Source: Mesostigma viride
Lineage: Eukaryota > Streptophyta > Mesostigmatophyceae > Mesostigmatales > Mesostigmataceae
Reading direction: 5' to 3'
NCBI GenBank assembly: GCA_009746045.1
Contig: RPFO01000633.1
Coordinates: 1 to 30,715, forward strand
Length of the DNA: 30,715 nucleotides
Shown here: positions 10,722-19,438 of the stretch, in pieces
Layout of the letters: each line of letters begins with the position of its first letter
Numbering within the stretch: the stretch's first letter is position 1
The notes under the pieces: generated by a model
The model's input: only the letters and a program-made list of their open reading frames with translations
What the model was told of the DNA's origin: nothing
Databases searched by the model: none
Position numbers and translations under genes: made by a program

Positions 10722-10892
10722 CTAACTTTCATCTGATAAATTTGATTGAACACCTCTAATTGTAGATTTACCAGTCGCAATAGATTTCGCTAAAGAAAGT
10801 GCTTTTTTAGCTTGTGTAGCAGCTTGTCGTTTCCATGTACTTTTACGCATATTTTTTCTAGATTTAGATGTACGTTTTTTAGGGGCAGCCAT
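10722..10892 (-). CDS. rpl32: 50S ribosomal protein L32 (copy 1)
   Basis: This is a 56-residue basic protein of the plastid large ribosomal subunit. It begins [20 protein letters not shown], the conserved bacterial/plastid L32 start, and continues with an Ala/Lys-rich helix. Length is typical. A longer overlapping open frame on the same strand is out of frame with it and not conserved. It sits between cysT and trnL(UAG); the rpl32-trnL(UAG) neighbourhood is also found in the small single-copy region of land plants. Confidence 0.93.
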   Translation of the reverse strand: MAAPKKRTSKSRKNMRKSTWKRQAATQAKKALSLAKSIATGKSTIRGVQSNLSDES

Positions 10893-11391
10893 ATAATTAA
10901 ATAAGTTAATAAAAAATATATTTTATAAACAACTAAAAACTGATAAACAGAAAAAACGAAATTGATTAAATACAGAATAACTAAAAACAACTGTTTATTT
11001 ATGTATGTATGTGAATAATTCCTGTTTTTCCATCCTTAGTTGCACAAGTAAAAATATTGTAACAAATAAATAAAAAGGAATCCAACGATATAATAATAAA
11101 AGAAATATAAAAATTATTATATTATTTTTATTAATGACAAAATTAAAAAATAAAAGAATCTCTGGTGAAGCAGCTAAAAATATATCAATAAAAAATTAAT
11201 TATTGAGTTTAGTATTCCAACCTCTTAGAAAACAATTCATTTTCCTTTATATTGTATATATTGTATATATATTTTCTATTCTTAATAGAAAATACAATTA
11301 TTGTTCCATAAGAAAAAAATTGTATTTTCTATCAGAAAATTGGCTGAATAAAACATTGATTTATATGATAAGATATAATTATTGTAAAAAG
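10893..11391. other. Spacer between rpl32 and trnL, copy 1
   Basis: About 500 bases that should contain the divergent promoters of rpl32 (-) and trnL (+). On the minus strand one frame stays open for 66 codons (10,995-11,195, including the stop) and encodes a hydrophobic stretch with a short polar tail. It has no early ATG or ribosome site and matches no plastid small subunit I know, so I do not call it a gene. The mirrored stretch is 17631-18129. Confidence 0.4.
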
Positions 11392-11471
11392 GCTCTAGTG
11401 GTGGAATGGTAGACACGCATGACTTAGAATCATGTGCTTACAGCGTGGAGGTTCGAAACCTCTCTAGAGCA
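11392..11471 (+). tRNA. trnL-UAG: tRNA-Leu(UAG), copy 1
   Basis: An 80-base class II tRNA. Acceptor GCTCTAG pairs with CTAGAGC, and the discriminator is A at 11471. The anticodon stem CATGA/TCATG encloses the loop CTTAGAA, giving anticodon UAG. A long variable arm (TGCTTACAGCG region) fits leucine. The T arm has GGTTCGAAACC. CCA is not encoded. It is transcribed opposite to its neighbours rpl32 and rpoZ. Confidence 0.97.
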
Positions 11472-11582
11472 ATATATCATATTATTTATATAATACACAG
11501 CACATTAGAATCAAAATAAAATAAAAAATTTATTAGATCTTAATCTAAAGACATATTAGTATTATATTTTGAATACGAAAAA

Positions 11583-11810
11583 CTATTTCTTTTTAACAAC
11601 TAAAAAATTTTTATCATCTACCATTTCAATTATTGTTCTAGCAATAGGTTTTATTGAACTATGGTTCATAGTTTCAAATTCTTCATATCGTCTTAAATTA
11701 GCTCTATTAGCAACTTTCATTGTCAATATATAACGATTAGAAGCAGAATTAAGAAGTAATTCTGAATCGTAAAGAATTTTTTTCGAATCGTATGGTATTT
11801 TATTTCTCAT
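11583..11810 (-). CDS. rpoZ: RNA polymerase omega-like subunit RpoZ/Ycf61 (copy 1)
   Basis: The omega subunit binds the beta' subunit and helps assemble the bacterial-type polymerase. This 75-residue frame matches the compact cyanobacterial/plastid omega pattern: SELLLNSASNRYILTMKVANRA at residues 16-37, then the RRYEEFE stretch, then KPIARTIIEMVDD near the C terminus. The family's invariant A-x-NRY and VANRA motifs are both present. The gene is present in few green plastids (as ycf61). It is downstream of the ftsQ-like gene on the same strand. No clear ribosome site is visible, and the first Met is used as start. All three motifs are in order, so I am fairly sure. Confidence 0.82.
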   Translation of the reverse strand: MRNKIPYDSKKILYDSELLLNSASNRYILTMKVANRANLRRYEEFETMNHSSIKPIARTIIEMVDDKNFLVVKKK

Positions 11811-12003
11811 GGGTTTCTAAATAAATAAAAAATATCTATGCAATTACAACAATAATATATAATCAATTCTAATAAATATAGTATAGTATAGTATTTAAAT
11901 TATTAGACCATTTATTATATATAATAGATCTTTGTATACTTTTAAAAAATTAATGATTTTATATAAAAAGTTTTTGTTAATAATCGCAACAATCGAATAA
12001 TAC

Positions 12004-12102
12004 AATTATTTTTTTTGACATAAGATGATCTTAATCATAATATTCTTAATTATTTTTTTTGACATAAGATGATCTTAATCATAATATTCTTAATTATTTT
12101 TT
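12004..12102. repeat. Tandem 44-base repeat, copy 1
   Basis: Two exact 44-base units (12004-12047 and 12048-12091) are followed by a partial third of about 11 bases. Each unit has a T8 run, then GACATAAGATGATC and a short ATGAT/ATCAT inverted repeat. They lie in the roughly 340-base spacer between the ftsQ-like gene and rpoZ, which also holds a short TAGTA microsatellite near 11,879-11,895. Replication slippage is the likely origin; a role in transcript ends is possible. Confidence 0.9.
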
Positions 12103-12154
12103 AATATAATTATTCTATTTATTATTTATAATTTTTGTCTATAAAAAGTATTTC

Positions 12155-12940
12155 TTATAAATAAGAAGAATATTGCACTATTGGACGAGATAAATTATTG
12201 ATATCAATTTTAGAAAGAATATCATCTCCTTCTTTACATATACTTGTAAAAGATTTTAAAAAAATTAATTTTTTAATTAAAGAAGCAAAATCATTGCCTA
12301 TATTCACTTTTCCTAAATTATTGATTAATATAATATTTTTTTCTTTTCTTAGATCAATAACAAAACTATGAGTTGATTTATTATTTTTTAATACAAAACA
12401 CATTTGTGCTAATTTATAAGAATTCATATTATTGATACCAATGATGTTTGGTAATTTTTGATTTTCTAAAAAATACTTATGAGCAATAAAAGCAGATCCT
12501 TCTTCCCATTTATTACCATATAGATCGACAAAACCTATGATAGATAAATCTGATACATTATTTATGATTCCAATAGGATTATAAGAATGTGAAGTGAAAA
12601 TTAATCTGCAAAAATCTGGGCAAATTTGTATTTGTTTATAAATAGGTTGTTTTTCTATTGTATTAATACAAATTTTGTTTTTTAATAAAATTTTTAATAA
12701 AGCATTATCAAATGATATCAAATTACAAACTTGCTTTTTATTAAAGGAATCAAATGTTGTAAAATTTGAATATTCTCCTCTATTGAATGATTGAAAAGAG
12801 AAGTTGTATTGTTTAATGCAACTTATTGAAATAAATAATAAAATAATTGTCCATATATGTTGCCAAATTGTTAAATTATATGTAGAATAAGATTTTTTTT
12901 TCATTAAAGTATGATTGAGAATTAAAATATGAAAATACAT
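12155..12940 (-). CDS. FtsQ/DivIB-like cell-division protein, candidate (copy 1)
   Basis: This 261-residue protein has a short basic N terminus and one membrane segment at about 25-41 (IWQHIWTIILLFISIS), followed by a soluble remainder: a type II bitopic protein. Residues 75-127 fit a POTRA-like block (NKICINTIEKQPIYKQIQI, then CRLIFTSHSYNPIGIIN). Residues 135-168 resemble the FtsQ segment with GFVDLYGNKW followed by LPNIIG. The tail has FVIDLRKEKNIIL, then GKVNIGNDF with a run of Lys/Leu, and ends with ILSKIDINNLSRPIV, close to the terminal strand of FtsQ. FtsQ links the early and late divisome. AAGGAG lies 12 bases before the ATG, favouring this start over Met13. The assignment rests on my reading of weak motifs. 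Confidence 0.6.
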   Translation of the reverse strand: MYFHILILNHTLMKKKSYSTYNLTIWQHIWTIILLFISISCIKQYNFSFQSFNRGEYSNFTTFDSFNKKQVCNLISFDNALLKILLKNKICINTIEKQPIYKQIQICPDFCRLIFTSHSYNPIGIINNVSDLSIIGFVDLYGNKWEEGSAFIAHKYFLENQKLPNIIGINNMNSYKLAQMCFVLKNNKSTHSFVIDLRKEKNIILINNLGKVNIGNDFASLIKKLIFLKSFTSICKEGDDILSKIDINNLSRPIVQYSSYL

Positions 12941-13025
12941 ATTAGGTTATAGCTCCTTTTCTGTATTCTTATTGAAAGAGTACTTATTTTTTAATGAATA
13001 GATTTTTACTTAATAAAAGTATTAT

Positions 13026-13376
13026 TTAACTACCTAATTTAAATGCGTCTACAAATAATCCAAAAATAAGACCTATTTTTATATAATTAATTCCTATCAA
13101 TGACAGAAAGGAAATATCAAATACTTGTTTTTTAGAAATATATTTTTTACTATACATTTTATTACCTAGAATTTCAATCATAGCTACTAATATACCAGCT
13201 ACTAAAACATCCCAATCTCCTGTCTGACCAAATACAGTTGCTAATACAGTAGCAATAAAAAATCCTAATAATAATAATAAAATTTTTATAGGAAAATTTA
13301 TGGAATAATTTTGTATTTTCGAATCCAATAATTGAAAGATATTAGTAAAAAATAGAGTCAATCTAGTATTTGACAT
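13026..13376 (-). CDS. ycf20: Ycf20 (DUF565) membrane protein (copy 1)
   Basis: A 116-residue small membrane protein of the Ycf20 family, found in cyanobacteria and plastids. Nuclear-encoded relatives in algae and plants are linked to non-photochemical quenching. The diagnostic [19 protein letters not shown] lies at about residues 50-68 after a hydrophobic helix. The C-terminal [15 protein letters not shown] ends the protein as in the family. Length is normal. It is followed by the ftsQ-like gene 85 bases downstream, so they may share a transcript. A 12-base-pair hairpin lies 39 bases upstream of its start. Confidence 0.93.
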
Positions 13377-13414
13377 AATTATTATTATTTTTATTATAAA
13401 TTCGCTGAATTGAT

Positions 13415-13443
13415 TATTTTATTTTAGGCTATAAAATAAAATA
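13415..13443. promoter_or_regulatory. AT stem-loop upstream of ycf20, copy 1
   Basis: TATTTTATTTTA pairs exactly with its complement across a five-base loop (GGCTA). It sits in the leader of ycf20. It could be a 5' UTR stability element, or simply AT-rich chance symmetry. Confidence 0.4.
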
Positions 13444-13799
13444 AATTTAATTTTGTTATATAAAATAAATTAAACTGTATTATCTTTTTGAAAAAATATT
13501 GACAGTGTTGTTTTGTAAATTAACAAATTTTCAATAGAATTCAATTTATTTAAAGTACTTATAGAAAATTATCTAAAACGACAAAAAAAACTAATTTGAA
13601 AGTAAAATCAAAAGATTCAAATTTTGAAAATGTGATTTGAGAAATTTTTTTTGCTAAAATAAGCTTTCTTTATATATCTTTTTGAAGCCAAACTAGAAAA
13701 ATCATTTTACTAATACTAATCTTTAATCTTTTTCTAAATAATTTTTGATATTTATAATTTTGTTTGAATGATTTTTGGTTTGTAAATATTAATAAACAA
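13444..13799. other. Spacer between ndhE and ycf20, copy 1
   Basis: About 350 bases of AT-rich sequence. No gene was recognised; in particular, psaC, a common neighbour of ndhE, is not here. The mirrored stretch in copy 2 is 15223-15578. Confidence 0.4.
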
Positions 13800-13847
13800 A
13801 GAAATACATAATGTATTGATCTAAAATTTTATACATTATGTATTTCT
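13800..13847 (-). terminator. Stem-loop downstream of ndhE, copy 1
   Basis: The 17-base arms at 13800-13816 and 13831-13847 are exact reverse complements with a 14-base loop. The hairpin starts 45 bases after the ndhE stop on the minus strand and is followed by a T-rich stretch on that strand. It is a likely 3'-end element of the ndhG-ndhE transcript. Confidence 0.7.
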
Positions 13848-13892
13848 TGTAAATTAAATTCCAAATTTGATTTTCTTATGTAAAATTTGTAA

Positions 13893-14198
13893 TTAACCTT
13901 TTAATAAATCAAAATTTTCTATATCAACTGTTTCTCTATTACGATAAATAGTTAATACTAATGCTAAACCAATAGCTGCTTCTGCAGCTGCTATTGTCAT
14001 AATAAATATAGCAATCACTTGACCATTAATTTTTTCATAATCAATAAAATTTGAAAAAGCAATGAAATTTATATTGATTGCATTTAGACATAATTCTAAA
14101 CACATTAACACTCTTACTATATTACGACTAGTTAGTAAGCCATAAATACCTATACAAAATAAAGCACTTGCTAATAATAAAAAATTTTCAATATACAT
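13893..14198 (-). CDS. ndhE: NDH complex subunit 4L (ndhE, copy 1)
   Basis: NdhE is the NuoK-type membrane subunit of the thylakoid NDH complex, involved in cyclic electron flow around photosystem I. The 101-residue frame has three helices, [18 protein letters not shown] at about 25-42, and the conserved helix with [18 protein letters not shown]. The conserved membrane glutamates of NuoK/NdhE (in the LELC and AAEAA segments) are both present. Length is normal. It follows ndhG by 30 bases in the usual ndhG-ndhE order. Confidence 0.96.
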   Translation of the reverse strand: MYIENFLLLASALFCIGIYGLLTSRNIVRVLMCLELCLNAININFIAFSNFIDYEKINGQVIAIFIMTIAAAEAAIGLALVLTIYRNRETVDIENFDLLKG

Positions 14199-14228
14199 AA
14201 TTAAGTAACCAATAAATAATATTCTTCT

Positions 14229-14564
14229 TTATTTTTTAGATGGATCAGGTAAATTTAAAAATGATATTTTAGATATTTCTATTTCAGAAGCATCTTCTTT
14301 TCTTGCAATAAATACAGCTCCTACTAAAGTTACTAGAAGTAATACAGAAACAATTTCAAAAGGTAAAAGAAAATCACTAAATATGTGATTTCCAATAATA
14401 GATATACTATATTTAGTAGATACTCCAACCGTATCTATCCACTGTGTATCAAAAATCATATTAGATAGTAGAATAAAAAAAGAAAAACAGATGAAAGATG
14501 ACAAACCATTTCTCATCATTTGATTATTCGATGGATTTAAATTTTCTATTTTATTAACTAACAT
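14229..14564 (-). CDS. ndhG: NDH complex subunit 6 (ndhG), 3' part, cut by the fold-back (copy 1)
   Basis: NdhG is the NuoJ-type membrane subunit of the NDH complex. The visible 111 codons contain two helices and the C-terminal signature SDFLLPFEIVSVLLLVTLVG followed by AVFIARK. The first visible residues, MLVNKIE, match the internal segment that follows the third helix in full-length NdhG (about 175 residues). The Met at 14564 is therefore internal, not the start. About 65 N-terminal residues are missing because the sequence reverses here. Confidence 0.92.
   Translation of the reverse strand: MLVNKIENLNPSNNQMMRNGLSSFICFSFFILLSNMIFDTQWIDTVGVSTKYSISIIGNHIFSDFLLPFEIVSVLLLVTLVGAVFIARKEDASEIEISKISFLNLPDPSKK
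14460..14562. other. First fold-back loop (103 unpaired bases)
   Basis: The arms pair exactly up to 14459 on the left and 14563 on the right; the next pair (14460 A, 14562 C) does not match. The 103 bases between are ordinary ndhG coding sequence present once. The AT at 14563-14564 fits both sides, giving two bases of microhomology. This is the geometry of a snap-back or template switch onto the complementary strand inside ndhG. Confidence 0.9.
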
Positions 14565-14793
14565 GATTTTTGATACACAGTGGATAGATACGGTTGGAGT
14601 ATCTACTAAATATAGTATATCTATTATTGGAAATCACATATTTAGTGATTTTCTTTTACCTTTTGAAATTGTTTCTGTATTACTTCTAGTAACTTTAGTA
14701 GGAGCTGTATTTATTGCAAGAAAAGAAGATGCTTCTGAAATAGAAATATCTAAAATATCATTTTTAAATTTACCTGATCCATCTAAAAAATAA
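14563..14793 (+). CDS. ndhG: ndhG 3' fragment (copy 2)
   Basis: This holds the last 76 codons of NdhG, beginning at an internal Met created as an apparent start by the fold-back point. It ends with the same DFLLPFEIVSV and FIARK stretch as copy 1. It lacks about 35 codons more than copy 1, since those lie in the unpaired loop. It is not a functional gene as shown. Confidence 0.9.
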   Translation: MIFDTQWIDTVGVSTKYSISIIGNHIFSDFLLPFEIVSVLLLVTLVGAVFIARKEDASEIEISKISFLNLPDPSKK

Positions 14794-14823
14794 AGAAGAA
14801 TATTATTTATTGGTTACTTAATT

Positions 14824-15129
14824 ATGTATATTGAAAATTTTTTATTATTAGCAAGTGCTTTATTTTGTATAGGTATTTATGGCTTACTAACTAGTCGTAA
14901 TATAGTAAGAGTGTTAATGTGTTTAGAATTATGTCTAAATGCAATCAATATAAATTTCATTGCTTTTTCAAATTTTATTGATTATGAAAAAATTAATGGT
15001 CAAGTGATTGCTATATTTATTATGACAATAGCAGCTGCAGAAGCAGCTATTGGTTTAGCATTAGTATTAACTATTTATCGTAATAGAGAAACAGTTGATA
15101 TAGAAAATTTTGATTTATTAAAAGGTTAA
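14824..15129 (+). CDS. ndhE: ndhE (copy 2)
   Basis: Identical 101-residue NdhE in inverted orientation, 30 bases after the ndhG fragment. It keeps the same helices and glutamates. Confidence 0.95.
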   Translation: MYIENFLLLASALFCIGIYGLLTSRNIVRVLMCLELCLNAININFIAFSNFIDYEKINGQVIAIFIMTIAAAEAAIGLALVLTIYRNRETVDIENFDLLKG

Positions 15130-15174
15130 TTACAAATTTTACATAAGAAAATCAAATTTGGAATTTAATTTACA

Positions 15175-15222
15175 AGAAATACATAATGTATAAAATTTTA
15201 GATCAATACATTATGTATTTCT
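15175..15222 (+). terminator. Stem-loop downstream of ndhE, copy 2
   Basis: Mirror of the 17-base-pair hairpin after ndhE in copy 1, in the same position relative to the gene. Confidence 0.7.
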
Positions 15223-15578
15223 TTGTTTATTAATATTTACAAACCAAAAATCATTCAAACAAAATTATAAATATCAAAAATTATTTAGAAAAAGATTAAA
15301 GATTAGTATTAGTAAAATGATTTTTCTAGTTTGGCTTCAAAAAGATATATAAAGAAAGCTTATTTTAGCAAAAAAAATTTCTCAAATCACATTTTCAAAA
15401 TTTGAATCTTTTGATTTTACTTTCAAATTAGTTTTTTTTGTCGTTTTAGATAATTTTCTATAAGTACTTTAAATAAATTGAATTCTATTGAAAATTTGTT
15501 AATTTACAAAACAACACTGTCAATATTTTTTCAAAAAGATAATACAGTTTAATTTATTTTATATAACAAAATTAAATT

Positions 15579-15607
15579 TATTTTATTTTATAGCCTAAAA
15601 TAAAATA
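15579..15607. promoter_or_regulatory. AT stem-loop upstream of ycf20, copy 2
   Basis: Mirror of the 12-base-pair hairpin in the ycf20 leader of copy 1, unchanged. Confidence 0.4.
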
Positions 15608-15645
15608 ATCAATTCAGCGAATTTATAATAAAAATAATAATAATT

Positions 15646-15996
15646 ATGTCAAATACTAGATTGACTCTATTTTTTACTAATATCTTTCAATTATTGGATT
15701 CGAAAATACAAAATTATTCCATAAATTTTCCTATAAAAATTTTATTATTATTATTAGGATTTTTTATTGCTACTGTATTAGCAACTGTATTTGGTCAGAC
15801 AGGAGATTGGGATGTTTTAGTAGCTGGTATATTAGTAGCTATGATTGAAATTCTAGGTAATAAAATGTATAGTAAAAAATATATTTCTAAAAAACAAGTA
15901 TTTGATATTTCCTTTCTGTCATTGATAGGAATTAATTATATAAAAATAGGTCTTATTTTTGGATTATTTGTAGACGCATTTAAATTAGGTAGTTAA
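15646..15996 (+). CDS. ycf20: ycf20 (copy 2)
   Basis: Identical 116-residue Ycf20 with the GQTGDW and FVDAFKLGS motifs. It stands first in the rightward run ycf20, ftsQ-like, rpoZ. Confidence 0.93.
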
Positions 15997-16081
15997 ATAA
16001 TACTTTTATTAAGTAAAAATCTATTCATTAAAAAATAAGTACTCTTTCAATAAGAATACAGAAAAGGAGCTATAACCTAAT

Positions 16082-16867
16082 ATGTATTTTCATATTTTAA
16101 TTCTCAATCATACTTTAATGAAAAAAAAATCTTATTCTACATATAATTTAACAATTTGGCAACATATATGGACAATTATTTTATTATTTATTTCAATAAG
16201 TTGCATTAAACAATACAACTTCTCTTTTCAATCATTCAATAGAGGAGAATATTCAAATTTTACAACATTTGATTCCTTTAATAAAAAGCAAGTTTGTAAT
16301 TTGATATCATTTGATAATGCTTTATTAAAAATTTTATTAAAAAACAAAATTTGTATTAATACAATAGAAAAACAACCTATTTATAAACAAATACAAATTT
16401 GCCCAGATTTTTGCAGATTAATTTTCACTTCACATTCTTATAATCCTATTGGAATCATAAATAATGTATCAGATTTATCTATCATAGGTTTTGTCGATCT
16501 ATATGGTAATAAATGGGAAGAAGGATCTGCTTTTATTGCTCATAAGTATTTTTTAGAAAATCAAAAATTACCAAACATCATTGGTATCAATAATATGAAT
16601 TCTTATAAATTAGCACAAATGTGTTTTGTATTAAAAAATAATAAATCAACTCATAGTTTTGTTATTGATCTAAGAAAAGAAAAAAATATTATATTAATCA
16701 ATAATTTAGGAAAAGTGAATATAGGCAATGATTTTGCTTCTTTAATTAAAAAATTAATTTTTTTAAAATCTTTTACAAGTATATGTAAAGAAGGAGATGA
16801 TATTCTTTCTAAAATTGATATCAATAATTTATCTCGTCCAATAGTGCAATATTCTTCTTATTTATAA
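16082..16867 (+). CDS. FtsQ/DivIB-like protein, candidate (copy 2)
   Basis: Identical 261-residue protein. On this strand the ribosome site AAGGAG is at 16064-16069, 12 bases before the ATG. See the copy 1 entry for the membrane segment, POTRA-like block and C-terminal strand that suggest FtsQ. Confidence 0.6.
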   Translation: MYFHILILNHTLMKKKSYSTYNLTIWQHIWTIILLFISISCIKQYNFSFQSFNRGEYSNFTTFDSFNKKQVCNLISFDNALLKILLKNKICINTIEKQPIYKQIQICPDFCRLIFTSHSYNPIGIINNVSDLSIIGFVDLYGNKWEEGSAFIAHKYFLENQKLPNIIGINNMNSYKLAQMCFVLKNNKSTHSFVIDLRKEKNIILINNLGKVNIGNDFASLIKKLIFLKSFTSICKEGDDILSKIDINNLSRPIVQYSSYL

Positions 16868-16919
16868 GAAATACTTTTTATAGACAAAAATTATAAATAA
16901 TAAATAGAATAATTATATT

Positions 16920-17018
16920 AAAAAATAATTAAGAATATTATGATTAAGATCATCTTATGTCAAAAAAAATAATTAAGAATATTATGATTAAGATCATCTT
17001 ATGTCAAAAAAAATAATT
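16920..17018. repeat. Tandem 44-base repeat, copy 2
   Basis: Mirror of the two-and-a-quarter-unit array of copy 1 with no change in unit number. Slippage-prone arrays usually diverge between old duplicates, so this supports a very recent or artefactual duplication. Confidence 0.9.
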
Positions 17019-17211
17019 GTATTATTCGATTGTTGCGATTATTAACAAAAACTTTTTATATAAAATCATTAATTTTTTAAAAGTATACAAAGATCTATTA
17101 TATATAATAAATGGTCTAATAATTTAAATACTATACTATACTATATTTATTAGAATTGATTATATATTATTGTTGTAATTGCATAGATATTTTTTATTTA
17201 TTTAGAAACCC

Positions 17212-17439
17212 ATGAGAAATAAAATACCATACGATTCGAAAAAAATTCTTTACGATTCAGAATTACTTCTTAATTCTGCTTCTAATCGTTATATATTGAC
17301 AATGAAAGTTGCTAATAGAGCTAATTTAAGACGATATGAAGAATTTGAAACTATGAACCATAGTTCAATAAAACCTATTGCTAGAACAATAATTGAAATG
17401 GTAGATGATAAAAATTTTTTAGTTGTTAAAAAGAAATAG
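17212..17439 (+). CDS. rpoZ: rpoZ/ycf61 omega-like subunit (copy 2)
   Basis: Identical 75-residue omega-like protein with SASNRY and VANRA motifs. Confidence 0.82.
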   Translation: MRNKIPYDSKKILYDSELLLNSASNRYILTMKVANRANLRRYEEFETMNHSSIKPIARTIIEMVDDKNFLVVKKK

Positions 17440-17550
17440 TTTTTCGTATTCAAAATATAATACTAATATGTCTTTAGATTAAGATCTAATAAATTTTTTA
17501 TTTTATTTTGATTCTAATGTGCTGTGTATTATATAAATAATATGATATAT

Positions 17551-17630
17551 TGCTCTAGAGAGGTTTCGAACCTCCACGCTGTAAGCACATGATTCTAAGT
17601 CATGCGTGTCTACCATTCCACCACTAGAGC
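17551..17630 (-). tRNA. trnL-UAG: tRNA-Leu(UAG), copy 2
   Basis: Identical 80-base class II tRNA in inverted orientation, anticodon UAG. Confidence 0.97.
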
Positions 17631-18129
17631 CTTTTTACAATAATTATATCTTATCATATAAATCAATGTTTTATTCAGCCAATTTTCTGATAGAAAATAC
17701 AATTTTTTTCTTATGGAACAATAATTGTATTTTCTATTAAGAATAGAAAATATATATACAATATATACAATATAAAGGAAAATGAATTGTTTTCTAAGAG
17801 GTTGGAATACTAAACTCAATAATTAATTTTTTATTGATATATTTTTAGCTGCTTCACCAGAGATTCTTTTATTTTTTAATTTTGTCATTAATAAAAATAA
17901 TATAATAATTTTTATATTTCTTTTATTATTATATCGTTGGATTCCTTTTTATTTATTTGTTACAATATTTTTACTTGTGCAACTAAGGATGGAAAAACAG
18001 GAATTATTCACATACATACATAAATAAACAGTTGTTTTTAGTTATTCTGTATTTAATCAATTTCGTTTTTTCTGTTTATCAGTTTTTAGTTGTTTATAAA
18101 ATATATTTTTTATTAACTTATTTAATTAT

Positions 18130-18300
18130 ATGGCTGCCCCTAAAAAACGTACATCTAAATCTAGAAAAAATATGCGTAAAAGTACATGGAAACGACAAGC
18201 TGCTACACAAGCTAAAAAAGCACTTTCTTTAGCGAAATCTATTGCGACTGGTAAATCTACAATTAGAGGTGTTCAATCAAATTTATCAGATGAAAGTTAG
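18130..18300 (+). CDS. rpl32: rpl32 (copy 2)
   Basis: Identical 56-residue L32 starting [11 protein letters not shown]. The stop is TAG at 18298-18300. Confidence 0.93.
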   Translation: MAAPKKRTSKSRKNMRKSTWKRQAATQAKKALSLAKSIATGKSTIRGVQSNLSDES

Positions 18301-18613
18301 TATTTGATTTATTACTTTCTTTTTTATTAGAATGATAGATTTTTTTTCTTATTTAGATTTTTTATTAGAATAAATGAATTGATTAACCTATACTTCTTTA
18401 ATGGTGAAAATATTCTATGTAATTTATTATATTGTCAGAATTTTTTTAATCAAAATAATTAGTAGACATAAGTAAAGAGAAGAATAGTTTATTAAAATCC
18501 TTGAACTATTTAAAAAAAAAAATTTATTATTTCATATGCATATTTTTGTTTTAAAAAAGAGGTTATTGTAGTTTTTTTAATTACAGAACATATTAATTTA
18601 GTGAAACAATGAA

Positions 18614-19423
18614 ATGAATTACTTTTCAAAACTCTCGTGCTCTTGGCGTATAACATTAGGTTATTTATTATTTATGCTTATATTGCCAATATTAGCTTTG
18701 TTGTCAAGAGCTAGTCAAGAATTGTTTTCTAATTTTTGGTCTATTGCTATGGAACCAGCTGCTATTTATGCTTATAGTATAACTTTAAGTATGGCCTTGA
18801 TTGCTTCTATAGTAAACGGTATTTTTGGCATTTTTATTGCTTGGATTCTTGTACGATATAATTTTCCTGGCAAACGAATAGTAGATGCTGCGATTGATTT
18901 ACCATTTGCTCTGCCTACTTCTGTCGCTGGTTTGACTTTGGCCACAGTTTATAGTGAAAAAGGTTGGATTGGTCATTTTTTGCAATCTTTAAGCATAAAA
19001 GTCGTTTTTACTAAATTAGGGGTTGGAGTAGCTATGATATTTGTCTCCTTTCCTTTTGTTGTAAGAACATTACAACCTGTATTACAAGATATAGAAAAAG
19101 AATTAGAAGAAGCTGCTTGGAGTTTAGGGGCTTCTTCTTGGACTACTTTTTGGAAAGTAATATTCCCTTCTTTAATTCCTTCTTTATTGACAGGAATAGC
19201 ATTAGCGTTTTCAAGAGCTGTAGGAGAATATGGTTCTGTAGTAATCATAGCTTCTAATATTCCATTTAAAGATTTAACTGCTCCGGTATTAATTTTCCAA
19301 AAATTAGAACAATATGATTATACGGGCGCTACTGTAATAGGTACAGTGATTTTAAGTATTTCTTTATTCATTTTAGTAGGTATTAATATTATTCAATCTT
19401 TGAACCAAATGTATAGTAAGTAA
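18614..19423 (+). CDS. cysT: cysT (copy 2)
   Basis: Identical 269-residue sulfate permease with the EAA loop, followed by ycf1 after 15 bases. Confidence 0.95.
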   Translation: MNYFSKLSCSWRITLGYLLFMLILPILALLSRASQELFSNFWSIAMEPAAIYAYSITLSMALIASIVNGIFGIFIAWILVRYNFPGKRIVDAAIDLPFALPTSVAGLTLATVYSEKGWIGHFLQSLSIKVVFTKLGVGVAMIFVSFPFVVRTLQPVLQDIEKELEEAAWSLGASSWTTFWKVIFPSLIPSLLTGIALAFSRAVGEYGSVVIIASNIPFKDLTAPVLIFQKLEQYDYTGATVIGTVILSISLFILVGINIIQSLNQMYSK

Positions 19424-19438
19424 ACATAAGAGGATCTT

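Noticed and set aside
10790-10990. 66-codon hydrophobic frame overlapping rpl32 (mirrored at 18032-18232)
   Set aside because: Its 3' half is rpl32 in the wrong frame and its 5' half is AT-rich spacer. It has no family motif.
11203-11412. 69-codon frame running into trnL(UAG) (mirrored at 17610-17819)
   Set aside because: It overlaps the tRNA gene and shows AT-rich low-complexity translation only.
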